A DNA stretch of 37,636 bases from Chloroflexota bacterium (lineage in GTDB: Bacteria; Chloroflexota; Ktedonobacteria; Ktedonobacterales; Ktedonobacteraceae). Shown here one piece after another: positions 21,018 through 28,858 of this stretch; positions within the stretch are counted from its first letter, which is position 1; each line of letters opens with the position of its first letter. The DNA is taken from positions 1 through 37,636 of the forward strand of contig CADDYT010000058.1 of the NCBI GenBank assembly GCA_902810755.1. The letters are read 5' to 3'. A program made the position numbers and the translations under genes. The notes under the pieces are model-generated. The model worked only from the letters and a program-made list of their open reading frames with translations. It was not told where the DNA came from and made no database searches.

Positions 21018-22982
21018 CTATGCAAAGCCGTGAGCGAGCGCGACCAGCAGGATCAAAGCAACCAGAATCAGGCCGACCCAGAGAGCGGACTGGAGCATAT
21101 CATTGCCCTGAGAGATGGGAGGAAGCTCCTCCGGGCGCGCCAGAAGCGTCCTGTTCTCTTGCAGATCGACTTCTGTGGGGGCCAGAGACTGGAATGCCTG
21201 CGCAACGCTCTCCTGCACGCTTTGCGCGGCAAAACCAGGGGCCGAGGGCCGATCAGCGGCAACGGACGCTCTGGACGCCGGTGCAGCCCGTCCTTCGGGG
21301 CTGGAAACGAGCGTGCTACTCACCGAACGCATGGCCAGCAAATCCTGGCGCAGTTCAGAGGGACGCTGATACCGCTGGCTGGAAACCGGACGCAGGCCCT
21401 TCGACAGGATAGCATCGAACTGGGCCGAGACATTGGGGTTGATACGCTGCGCCTGCGGAATACTGCCACTGACACCTGCCGGCGCGCTTCCAGTGACCGC
21501 GTGATAGGCCGTTGCCAGCAGGGAATAAAGGTCGGTGCGCACATCGATCAGACCGCGCACAAACTCCGGGGCGGTATAGGGGGTCAGGCGTGTGCGGTCA
21601 ATGCCGGAGACAAACTGGGTCGCGCCCCCCGCCAGGATAACAGAAAATGTCGAGAGCATATACTGCGAGCCAGGCCGACTGATGATGATATGTTCAGGGC
21701 GAATCAGCCCATGCACCAGCGGCGGGGACTGCTGCGCCAGCAATTCCAGCACCTCCGTCATCTGGAGGCAGCACTCGACGACATCCTGCTCCGGCAAGGC
21801 GTGGCCGGTACGGCGCATGCGCGCCAGCAAAGATTCGCCATCAACGGCCTCAAAAACGAAGAAGTTACGTCCTTGATGGCTGAAGGCATCCCAGAGCGTG
21901 GGAATATGGGGATGACGTCCGACAGAAGTCAATGCTATTGTCGCCGTGCGCAATGTTGTCTGCGTCACAAGGGAGTTTTCCGGTAGCACTACCTCACAAA
22001 CCATTACCTGCGAGCCGCCGCGCCCGGCATCCTGGGCAATCCAGACCGCCTCATAAACGCCAGAGAGCCAGTCCTGGCGCTCTACCTGCTCTTGCAGGCG
22101 ATAGCGACCCCCGCGAAGAAGCGTTCCCGGCGCGAGTGGGCGCATATCTCCCGTGACGCCTGCACCTGTGGAAGCAGGCGTCGGACGGCGTGGTTCTGAG
22201 TTCGGCGGTTGCTGTGGCTGTCTCGCCTGCTGCGTCTGGAAGGCATCACTGGCCAGGGGATCCGTCACCAGGCGACTGGCGCGCAGGGGAGGTTGCGGGC
22301 GCGACCTTTCCGGCGGCATAGTCTCGGTAGGAGCAAACGAACCCGAAGGAGCTGGCCCCGAACGCATGGAAGACGGCGTCGATGGGCGAGAAGGAACGCC
22401 TCTCGCCGCGAAAGGTTCGGCAGTCGCCGGAGACGAGCTATTCCGGGGTGAGGGAGTGGGCGGCACACTCGCCGCGCTTCTGCCTCCCGGCCTGCTAGCC
22501 TCAGGATTCTCAAATGCCGATCTTGCCGGGGAAGAAATAGGAGGACGCGCAGTCTCAGGCATTGAGGGGGCCGCTGCTGGCTTCGGCATCGCAGATGAAA
22601 AATTCGTGGGACGAGGCGTAACAGGAACCGAGGGTCGAGATGAGGGAGTCGGCGGTACATTCGTCGTCGGCGCGGGGCCACGCGCGGCATATGAAGCTCT
22701 CCCCTGCTGCCGTATGGGAGTTTGCGGGCCAGATTGCGATGCACTGCCACCCTGGGACGGATTTGCTCCATTCTGATACGGATTGGACAGACCCGACGAC
22801 GTCGCTTGATAGGGGTTGGACGGGCCTGACGCCCCCTGATATGGGCCTGACGGACTTTTTGGAAGTGGAGTGGAGGTGCGATTCAGCGGGCCTGATTTGC
22901 CAGGCATGCGTATTACCAGACCACAACGTGTGCAAGGACTCTTGCTTGCATCCCACTCATTGCCACAACGCGGACAAATCAT
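21018..22982 (-). CDS. Zinc-ribbon, tail-anchored pseudokinase, 654 aa
   Basis: GAGAGGGG precedes the ATG ending at 22982. A zinc ribbon at C3, C6, C17 and C20 is followed by ~260 residues of Pro/Ser/Gln-rich disorder. Residues ~285-550 align with the Ser/Thr kinase fold (LLRGGRYRLQEQ, HPHIPTLWDAF, YTAPEF, DLYSLLATAYHAVTG). The VAIK lysine is replaced (VMVCEVV), HRDLKPEN reads HGLIRPEH without the catalytic Asp, and the DFG position reads STF. The domain is therefore predicted to be catalytically dead. A single hydrophobic helix ends the protein (SALWVGLILVALILLVALAH), giving tail anchoring. It is probably a scaffold or ligand sensor. The antisense frames over the linker are compositional artefacts. 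Confidence 0.88.
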   Translation of the reverse strand: MICPRCGNEWDASKSPCTRCGLVIRMPGKSGPLNRTSTPLPKSPSGPYQGASGPSNPYQATSSGLSNPYQNGANPSQGGSASQSGPQTPIRQQGRASYAARGPAPTTNVPPTPSSRPSVPVTPRPTNFSSAMPKPAAAPSMPETARPPISSPARSAFENPEASRPGGRSAASVPPTPSPRNSSSPATAEPFAARGVPSRPSTPSSMRSGPAPSGSFAPTETMPPERSRPQPPLRASRLVTDPLASDAFQTQQARQPQQPPNSEPRRPTPASTGAGVTGDMRPLAPGTLLRGGRYRLQEQVERQDWLSGVYEAVWIAQDAGRGGSQVMVCEVVLPENSLVTQTTLRTATIALTSVGRHPHIPTLWDAFSHQGRNFFVFEAVDGESLLARMRRTGHALPEQDVVECCLQMTEVLELLAQQSPPLVHGLIRPEHIIISRPGSQYMLSTFSVILAGGATQFVSGIDRTRLTPYTAPEFVRGLIDVRTDLYSLLATAYHAVTGSAPAGVSGSIPQAQRINPNVSAQFDAILSKGLRPVSSQRYQRPSELRQDLLAMRSVSSTLVSSPEGRAAPASRASVAADRPSAPGFAAQSVQESVAQAFQSLAPTEVDLQENRTLLARPEELPPISQGNDMLQSALWVGLILVALILLVALAHGFA

Positions 22983-23251
22983 GAATTATCCCCTCTCTGC
23001 TCAAATGAACCAGTGCGTTTCGAAGTTGTTTTCTCTCCTCCATCAGGTACAATACATTGTCCTCTTCACTTGATTGGAAGCAGACATCAAAGAATCCCCG
23101 CCGAGGGTCATGGTTTCTCTCAGGACGATGCACTGGTCTCTTACAAGAGCATGCTCTCTTTGCGAGTATAGATGAGGATATACCCATCTGTCAATGTTTG
23201 CTACCCATTTTTGCTATACGCATGCCATCAAGCCCCCTGCCCTTGATGCAT

Positions 23252-23677
23252 TTACCGCTTCAGATTGCGGCCCACTGGCGCCAGGGCATTCAGAAATTCC
23301 TCAAGGGCTTTTGCCAGTTCATACAACTGGGTGGCCTCAACGACAGAAACTTCATGGCCCGCGTGCGCTACCTGGTAGAGCAACTGCACGGCGGTGTGTT
23401 TTGTTGGCGCGATCGCGCTCTCGCTGGCAGACGAACCAAACAACGAGGCGCGCATGGCATCAACGCTGGCATTAACCTCGTCCAGGCGGGCGACATCGAT
23501 AAAACTGGCCGGTACTGGCTGGCCGCCCTGCCCGCTCTGCCCTTTGCCCTCTTTCCCGGCCCGGCTCGCCTCCCACTGCCGCCGCGCCTGCTTGCCAGCC
23601 GAACAAAAACAAAATTGCGGGTTGGCCGAATCTGAGTTCTGCAGCCCGGTATCATCACAGATCACACAAATCGGCAT
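23252..23677 (-). CDS. Small Cys-containing protein of unknown function, 141 aa
   Basis: GGAGGAGAACG precedes the ATG ending at 23677. The N-terminus has CVICDDTG and FCFCSAG, four to five cysteines that could bind zinc. It is followed by a basic/Gly-rich linker and a C-terminal helical region (LDEVNASVDAMRASLF, TQLYELAKALEEFLNALAP). No signal peptide or TM is present. I do not recognise the family. It is upstream of and codirectional with the pseudokinase gene, 269 bases away, so a shared transcript is possible but not shown. Confidence 0.75.
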   Translation of the reverse strand: MPICVICDDTGLQNSDSANPQFCFCSAGKQARRQWEASRAGKEGKGQSGQGGQPVPASFIDVARLDEVNASVDAMRASLFGSSASESAIAPTKHTAVQLLYQVAHAGHEVSVVEATQLYELAKALEEFLNALAPVGRNLKR

Positions 23678-23717
23678 CGTTCTCCTCCTCGCTCGCTATT
23701 GAAAACCGCCTCCCTCG

Positions 23718-23812
23718 AACGTGTCATGCTGAGCGCGAGCGAAGCATCTGTAGGCCCACCTGCACGCTATTGGCTCACTCAGATGCTTCGCTCGCGCTCA
23801 GCATGACACGTT
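23718..23812. repeat. Palindromic dispersed repeat, 32-bp perfect arms (family A, copy 1)
   Basis: Arms 23718-23749 and 23781-23812 are perfect complements around a 31-base loop, with core GTCATGCTGAGCG and CGAAGCATCT. This is the common intergenic repeat whose translation reads CHSERSEES. Other copies lie at 25636, 35656 and 35783, and a half copy is near 26316. It lies in the 257-base gap between two minus-strand genes. Confidence 0.85.
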
Positions 23813-23934
23813 TGGGCCAATTTTCAACAGGATATCTATCAACACGGATTTGACTGATACTATATCATATCAGGGAACCATTTGCGCGACGGCCAAAAAT
23901 AGACAGCAATGCCTGTGTACGTTCCTGTATCGGC

Positions 23935-24399
23935 TCAAGAGAGGCGCTGCTTGCCGCCCAGATAATCTTTAAGCATGGACTCACAATCAAAGGCCATATG
24001 CCCGAATACCTCCTCCGGCTCGTACCAGCCCGGTTCGCCTTCGCCAGAACCATGCAGCGTCCCATTAACAATCGAACCCCGGTAGGCAATGGAGACGGCA
24101 CGCAGACGCGGATCGCGCTTGAGCGCGGAATAGACACCTACAAGACCCTCGATAGTCACCATATAGCCTGTCTCCTCCCGCGTCTCACGCAAAACGCACT
24201 GCTCCACCGTCTCGCGATAGCGCACAATACCGCCGGGAATGGTATAGCCCAGGCCATCGGCGCGGTCAATCAACAGAAACTTGCCATCCTGCTCAATAAT
24301 GACACACGCGCTGAGAATCGGCGAAATCTGCCCTAACGTCAACAAAGCAATGAGGCGAAAAATGATACCTGCCAGCCACCCTTTAAGTTTCTCTTTCAC
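23935..24399 (-). CDS. Nudix hydrolase, 154 aa
   Basis: The Nudix box G-x5-E-x7-REUxEExGU is exact (GIVRYRE, then RETREETGYM), so it should hydrolyse a nucleoside-diphosphate-linked substrate with Mg or Mn. The start is a GTG ending at 24399, with AGGAGA about ten bases upstream. The N-terminal 25 residues (GWLAGIIFRLIALLTLG) are hydrophobic and may form a membrane-associated helix. The substrate is not predictable from sequence alone. It stands alone between intergenic regions. Confidence 0.93.
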   Translation of the reverse strand: MKEKLKGWLAGIIFRLIALLTLGQISPILSACVIIEQDGKFLLIDRADGLGYTIPGGIVRYRETVEQCVLRETREETGYMVTIEGLVGVYSALKRDPRLRAVSIAYRGSIVNGTLHGSGEGEPGWYEPEEVFGHMAFDCESMLKDYLGGKQRLS

Positions 24400-24652
24400 A
24401 GATCGAACTATCTCCTACTCCGTGCAATTCGCTCACAAGAAGCATACCTTTCCCATCTCAACCAGTATAGGGGAAATGGGGGTATCTGGCAAGATTTTCA
24501 AGAACGCGAGAACGCGCATCATCCTCATTAGCAGGGGAACAACAGGTGCCATCATGAATAACATCGTGCAGTCGTTATACAAGACATCAAATTGTACCAG
24601 CCACCAGCTTATCATTTCTACTCTTTTATCACGTAACTGGTGATCCAGGTTA

Positions 24653-24696
24653 TTGCAATTTAGTAGTAAAATATGCTATACTATCCTCTAGCATAT
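24653..24696 (+). promoter_or_regulatory. Promoter with overlapping palindrome, secreted-protein gene
   Basis: TTGCAA (24653-24658), an 18-bp spacer and TATACT (24677-24682) with a TGC extension form a good promoter. ATATGCTA (24672-24679) and TAGCATAT (24689-24696) are perfect 8-bp inverted arms overlapping the -10, suggesting a repressor site. The gap 24400-24743 shows no gene. Confidence 0.6.
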
Positions 24697-24743
24697 AGTA
24701 GATATATGTTTCAAAAACAGTTGATCTAAAAGGAGGAAGTCCG

Positions 24744-25520
24744 GTGAAAAAGTTCGTATTCGGGGGTGCTTTACTGATCGTCGTATTTGCGTTGGTAGTA
24801 GTATTTATGCCTTCGTTCGCAGCCAGCGCGCGCACGAATTCTCCTGTCTCACGTGGCCCTTCAGTGCTGAAACTGGAACACCAGGTGGGGAAACCCGGTG
24901 CGCAACCGACCAGTAATGCTTTCAAATTCACATGTCCGGGTGCAAACAAAGGAAATTTGCTGGTCAATGTGACAGAATCTGTTATCAATGATGCCGATTC
25001 TGGTCAGGCAGGAAATTACTGGGCGCTTGATGCCTTTAGCCGCACTATCAAAGTATGGAATGTCGGCTCCGATACATATTGCGCAGTGGTCCAGTATAAC
25101 GGAACATTTGCTGCGCAGCCTGGACAGAAAAGCCCGGGCAGTGTTGGCAGCAATGGTGGCATTCTCACCGGAGACGAGGTGGGTACAATAAAAGGCGGCT
25201 ATGAAGCACAAATTACCGGGCCGTTGGATGTAAGTGATCCAACGAACTGGCCGCTTGTCGGCAAGGTCAATCAGGGCAATGCCGTCGACTACCAGTGTGT
25301 TATCAACCCGGACGGCAGCGATAATGGTTGTCCAGGCGCCATTGACTGGACGAGCAAATACTTTGACCAGAGCAGCCAGAGCTTCTCATTTAACGAAAAC
25401 CCCTGGGGCTGGACGTATGTCGGACATGACAAAGCCGGTACTCCTGACGCGGGCAAAGCTGATGGAGTCTGGGTCAATGCCAGCACCGGCAATTCCGGCG
25501 ACATTCTCGATGTAGACTAA
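24744..25520 (+). CDS. Secreted protein of unknown function, 258 aa
   Basis: A GTG start with a strong AAAGGAGG site opens a protein with a classical signal peptide (MKKFVFGGALLIVVFALVVV, cleavage probably near SFAASA). The mature part is Asn/Gly/Thr-rich with aromatic beta-strand character (NYWALDAFSRTIKVW, VDYQCVINPDGSDNGCPG, ENPWGWTYVGHDKAG). It has four cysteines that could form two disulfides. No catalytic motif is recognised. The family is unknown to me. A well-formed promoter and a hairpin after the stop indicate a monocistronic, possibly strongly expressed, extracellular product. Confidence 0.85.
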   Translation: MKKFVFGGALLIVVFALVVVFMPSFAASARTNSPVSRGPSVLKLEHQVGKPGAQPTSNAFKFTCPGANKGNLLVNVTESVINDADSGQAGNYWALDAFSRTIKVWNVGSDTYCAVVQYNGTFAAQPGQKSPGSVGSNGGILTGDEVGTIKGGYEAQITGPLDVSDPTNWPLVGKVNQGNAVDYQCVINPDGSDNGCPGAIDWTSKYFDQSSQSFSFNENPWGWTYVGHDKAGTPDAGKADGVWVNASTGNSGDILDVD

Positions 25521-25545
25521 TCTACCGCTATCAGGCAACCGAAAC

Positions 25546-25580
25546 AAAGGGCAAAGCCAGAAAGCTGTGCTTTGCCCTTT
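25546..25580 (+). terminator. Terminator hairpin after the secreted-protein gene
   Basis: AAAGGGCAAAGC (25546-25557) pairs perfectly with GCTTTGCCCTTT (25569-25580), a 12-bp stem. It is followed by GGGCTTTC rather than a pure U-tract. It starts 25 bases after the stop. Confidence 0.65.
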
Positions 25581-25635
25581 GGGCTTTCTACAGCCTCTTC
25601 AGACTCTATTCCCTTGCTGTAAAAAAACGTCCTCT

Positions 25636-25729
25636 GGCATGTCATTCTTCGCTGCGCTCAGAATCTCTGATGGGCCACGCCGTCCAGGTAGTCGCCTCAG
25701 ATTCTTCGCTCCGTTCAGAATGACATGCC
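25636..25729. repeat. Dispersed repeat (family A, copy 2) with rearranged left arm, inside a gene end
   Basis: GGCATGTCATTC at both ends is inverted (25636-25647 and 25718-25729). The inner TTCGCTGCGCTCAGAAT (left) and TTCGCTCCGTTCAGAAT (right) run in the same direction, so the left inner arm is flipped relative to the other copies. The repeat encodes the C-terminus and stop of the minus-strand gene 25642-26268. Confidence 0.75.
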
Positions 25730-26268
25730 GACGATGCTTTCTCATGGCTTGATATTTGCTCTATCCACCCCACAATCTCGCCAACCACCTCAACAAGTGG
25801 GCGCATGGTATCCACGATGAGGTGGAGGTCGGTGATAGGATAGCTGGCGGTGGCGCGCATCTGTGGAAGAATTGCCTGCAATGCCTGCCAGTCAGTCTGA
25901 TGATGGGACGGGAGATGCAGGGCTTTGCGTGCATCGATGCGCCGCTGCCACGCTTGCGGGTCTGAACAGCGGCATTCGATAATGGCAAGCGTGGCTCCTG
26001 TCTCTTCGGCGATAGAGCGCGCCTTTTCGTAGCTCACGGGGAAATTTAACGGGCTGTCACAGATGACATCGAGGCCCTGTAAAAGCTGGCGGCGCGCAAT
26101 AATGAACATTGTTGCGTAGGCCAGCGGCCCTGATTCTGGCATCTGCGCTTCCAGGATGTCCTTGATATCATCTTTGTCGATGAGCGGCCAACCTTGCTGG
26201 CGGCTGAGGGCGCGCCCGACTGTGCTTTTGCCGCAGCCGGGCAAGCCCTTTAAGGCGATGAACCACAT
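25642..26268 (-). CDS. P-loop kinase-like ATP-binding protein with repeat-encoded C-terminus, 208 aa
   Basis: The Walker A motif GLPGCGKST at residues 8-16 and a second conserved segment (WPLIDKDDIKDIL) place it among small P-loop kinases of the AAA_33/gluconate-kinase-like type; the substrate is unknown. GAGAGGA precedes the ATG ending at 26268, and a TTG at 26274 is less likely. The globular part appears to end near IVGWIEQISSHEK. The last ~30 residues (CHSERSEES and DSERSEE) are read from the dispersed palindromic repeat, which also supplies the stop codon. The native end of the gene was probably replaced by the insertion. Confidence 0.85.
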   Translation of the reverse strand: MWFIALKGLPGCGKSTVGRALSRQQGWPLIDKDDIKDILEAQMPESGPLAYATMFIIARRQLLQGLDVICDSPLNFPVSYEKARSIAEETGATLAIIECRCSDPQAWQRRIDARKALHLPSHHQTDWQALQAILPQMRATASYPITDLHLIVDTMRPLVEVVGEIVGWIEQISSHEKASSACHSERSEESEATTWTAWPIRDSERSEE

Positions 26269-26315
26269 GAGCAAATCCTCTCAAGCAAACCAGGTAGCCA
26301 CGTATAATAACAGCC

Positions 26316-26345
26316 AGATATTCGCTCCACTCAGGATGACGGTAG
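26316..26345. repeat. Half copy of the family A repeat
   Basis: ATTCGCTCCACTCAGGATGAC resembles one arm of the CHSERSEES-type repeat, with no partner arm found. It lies in the 106-base gap between two minus-strand genes. Confidence 0.45.
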
Positions 26346-26374
26346 GAGGCAATGAACCACCTGCAACAATTCTC

Positions 26375-27670
26375 TCAGGCGTACCAGTCGGCGCGGGTGA
26401 GCGGCAGACCGCTTTTGCCGCGATCGGGCTTTACCAGCAGCGTCTGATAGATGTTGTTGCTGCCGGTCTGAAAGGAGTAGATGGAGGCAGCCATATACAG
26501 CCGCCAGATGCGATAGACCAGGTCGCTGGTGAGGCGGCACGCCTCCTCTGCCCGCGCTTCCAGCCGGTGGACCCAGTGACGCAGGGTCAGCGCGTAGTGT
26601 TCGCGCAGGCTCTCGACATCGCGCACTTCGAAGCCGCTCGTCTCGGCCACGCGCAGCGTTGTGCTGATCGGCACCAGTTCGCCATCGGGAAAGACGTAGA
26701 TACCGACAAAGCTCGGCCCCTGCTGCCCTTGCAATGTGCTGCCGCTGGCGATACCGTGATTGAGAAACGCGCCGCCGGGCCGCAGCAGGCCCCACGCCTG
26801 CTTGAAATAGGTAGGCAGCAACGCCTCGCCTACATGCTCGAACATGCCCACACTCACAATCTTGTCGAATGCCTGGTCCGCGTTCACATCACGGTAATCG
26901 CGCACCTCAACGCGGCAGCGATCTCCCAATCCAGCCTCCGCGATGCGCTGCTGCGCGAGTTCGGCTTGTGGTCGGCTTAATGTGATGCCATACGCTTCAA
27001 CGCCGTAGTGCTGCGCGGCGTAAATGACCAGGCCACCCCAGCCGCAGCCAATATCCAGCAAGCGTTCCCCCGGTTGCAGACGCAGCTTGAGACAAATATA
27101 GTCCAGCTTGCGCTCCTGTGCTGTATCAATATCATCGTCGGGCGTGGCGAAGTAGGCGCAGGAATAGACCATGCGCCGGTCGAGCCAGAGCGCGTAAAAA
27201 TCGTTGGAGCGATCATAGTGATAGCTCACGGCCTGCCGGTCGCGTTCCTTCGAGTGGCGAGCGCCGCGCAACTTCGCCGCCGCATCATCAGGGCGCGACT
27301 GAGCCACCTTCGGCAAACTCAAAAGCCGCTTGCCGAACCGCACCTGCTCCATCTTGCCCCACTGCCCGTTCATGAACTGTTCCGCGAGCGGAAACACGGC
27401 CTCGATATCCCCCTCAACATCAAAATCGTTATAGATATATGCTTCGCCCATTGTCAGATCATTCGGCGGCAAGAACATGCTGCGCAACGCTCCTGGATGT
27501 TGCAATACCAGCGTGAAGCGAGCAGGTTGCCCCGGCAACGGCTCCCATACCGTGCCATCCCAGAGCCGTACCGCGAAGTTATACGGCTGATCGCCTCCCA
27601 GTAAATCCTGCAATAATGATACGGTGATCTGCACCGCCTGCGCGGAATTTTTCGTTACCGGTGTTGCCAT
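26375..27670 (-). CDS. Cyclopropane-fatty-acyl-phospholipid synthase family SAM methyltransferase, 431 aa
   Basis: CFA-type enzymes methylenate unsaturated acyl chains in membrane phospholipids using SAM. SAM motif I is LLDIGCGWGGL. Downstream signatures are YGITLSRPQAELA, DYRDV, IVSVGMFEHVGE and HYALTLRHW. The N-terminal ~140 residues match the lipid-binding domain of this family (FLPPNDLTMGEAYI). The region equivalent to the E. coli Cys354 loop reads AASIYSFQTGSNNIYQ, without cysteine, so it may belong to a CFA-like subclass with a different product. The start ATG ends at 27670, with AAGGA seven bases upstream; the GTG before it is less likely. Confidence 0.92.
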   Translation of the reverse strand: MATPVTKNSAQAVQITVSLLQDLLGGDQPYNFAVRLWDGTVWEPLPGQPARFTLVLQHPGALRSMFLPPNDLTMGEAYIYNDFDVEGDIEAVFPLAEQFMNGQWGKMEQVRFGKRLLSLPKVAQSRPDDAAAKLRGARHSKERDRQAVSYHYDRSNDFYALWLDRRMVYSCAYFATPDDDIDTAQERKLDYICLKLRLQPGERLLDIGCGWGGLVIYAAQHYGVEAYGITLSRPQAELAQQRIAEAGLGDRCRVEVRDYRDVNADQAFDKIVSVGMFEHVGEALLPTYFKQAWGLLRPGGAFLNHGIASGSTLQGQQGPSFVGIYVFPDGELVPISTTLRVAETSGFEVRDVESLREHYALTLRHWVHRLEARAEEACRLTSDLVYRIWRLYMAASIYSFQTGSNNIYQTLLVKPDRGKSGLPLTRADWYA

Positions 27671-27963
27671 CACGGGTTCCTTTCTGACTGCCTGTTAGAA
27701 CTGCCTCTGTCCGAGCAATACGTTGGCTTGCCTACACTTTAATATAGCACAGCAGCTACGCTATCGTCTGTGCAGTGGTTCTATCGTAAAAACCTTTTTC
27801 AGGACTCTCCATACATTGAGTGCGCTTGCTTGTTCAGCTTCCTCTCAGCCTGTTCACAGTCTCAGCTCAGAGAAGCAAGTTACACTTGTGTGAGAAGGCA
27901 AAACAGAAACACCAGACCTACCATTTGTTTTACTACAGATCTATTAAAAAGGAAGGAACCAGC

Positions 27964-28248
27964 ATGGTTATCTTGCAAATTGAACACCCGGTTCTCAACT
28001 ACGAAGCCTGGCAGAAAGCATTCGACAGCGATCCTGTCAACCGGAAACAGTCGGGGGTACGCCACTACCGAGTGCTACGACCAATAGACAATCCAAACTA
28101 TGCCATCATTGAACTCGAATTCGATAGCTTAGACAAGGCAGAAGGCCTTCTCGCAGCAATGCGTGGGGTGTGGCGTAGCGTGCAGGGAACGATCATCGAG
28201 AATCCACAGGTGCGCATCGTTGAGGTTGTGGAGAGCAAAGAGCTTTGA
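27964..28248 (+). CDS. Small ABM/ferredoxin-like-fold protein, 94 aa
   Basis: AAGGAAGGAACC precedes the ATG at 27964. The sequence alternates strands and helices as in dimeric alpha/beta-barrel (antibiotic-biosynthesis-monooxygenase-like) proteins: MVILQIEHPVLNYEAWQKAF, HYRVLRP, YAIIELEFDSLDKAEGLLAA, and VRIVEVVE. No cofactor-binding residue is obvious. It lies 25 bases upstream of a cupin gene on the same strand and they are probably cotranscribed. A role in small-molecule or stress metabolism is plausible but not shown. The 290-base gap before it shows no gene. Confidence 0.75.
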   Translation: MVILQIEHPVLNYEAWQKAFDSDPVNRKQSGVRHYRVLRPIDNPNYAIIELEFDSLDKAEGLLAAMRGVWRSVQGTIIENPQVRIVEVVESKEL

Positions 28249-28273
28249 CCAGAAGCATGAAAAGGAGAAAGTG

Positions 28274-28756
28274 ATGAGCGAAGCGAGATCAACCGACTGG
28301 CCGAAGGCCCTGCTTCTCGCTGCTGGCGCTGATTGTGAAGGTGAGCAGCGCAGTCTTGGCATCAGTACGATTACCTTCAAAGTGATCACGCCGAATCCGG
28401 GTGACCTCCTCATTCTGGAAAACACCTTCCGGGCGAAAGGTGGCCCGGCGCATCACCTGCACTACGACCAGGAAGAATGGTTCTATATCCTCGAAGGCGA
28501 GTTCCTGTTCGAAGTGGGGGAGCAACGTTTCCGCCTCTATCCAGGAGATTCGCTACTGGCCCCACGCCGGGTTCCCCACGCCTGGGCTTTTGTCGGGGAA
28601 GCACGCGGTCGGATTCTGATCGCGTTTCTGCCCGCCGGAAAGATGGAAGCCTTTTTCCGCGAAGTGACGAAAGCCAATGCGATGCCACCTCAAGACCCGG
28701 CATTATGGCGGGCGCACGGCATGGAACTGCTAGGCCCACCGTTATCCATTGCGTAA
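28274..28756 (+). CDS. Cupin-domain protein, 160 aa
   Basis: AAGGAG lies upstream of the ATG at 28274. The cupin metal-binding motif 1 is present (GGPAHHLHYDQEEWFYILEG) with motif 2 GDSLLAPRRVPHAW, giving three His and one Glu as ligands. Single-domain cupins include dioxygenases, isomerases and sensors, and this one cannot be assigned further. It follows the ABM-like gene by 25 bases. A 27-bp palindrome lies 30 bases downstream, between its end and the convergent kbl gene. Confidence 0.88.
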   Translation: MSEARSTDWPKALLLAAGADCEGEQRSLGISTITFKVITPNPGDLLILENTFRAKGGPAHHLHYDQEEWFYILEGEFLFEVGEQRFRLYPGDSLLAPRRVPHAWAFVGEARGRILIAFLPAGKMEAFFREVTKANAMPPQDPALWRAHGMELLGPPLSIA

Positions 28757-28786
28757 AAGATGGAATATCACCACTCATTCCGCGCT

Positions 28787-28852
28787 ATGAAAAAGTGGCC
28801 CGGACGTGGCATCCTTCGCTGCGCTGATGCCACGTCCGGGCCACTTTTTCAT
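28787..28852. terminator. Perfect 27-bp palindrome between convergent genes, bidirectional terminator
   Basis: Arms 28787-28813 and 28826-28852 are perfect complements around the 12-base loop CTTCGCTGCGCT. Each outer end is A5/T5-rich, so the stem ends in CTTTTTCAT on either strand, as expected for a bidirectional rho-independent terminator serving the cupin and kbl genes. The loop matches the core of the dispersed family A repeat, so it may derive from it. Confidence 0.75.
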
Positions 28853-28858
28853 GTCGCG

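Noticed and set aside
22153..22776. 207-codon plus-strand Gly-rich frame over the pseudokinase linker
   Set aside because: Antisense image of the Pro/Ser-rich linker; Gly/Ala richness is a complement artefact.
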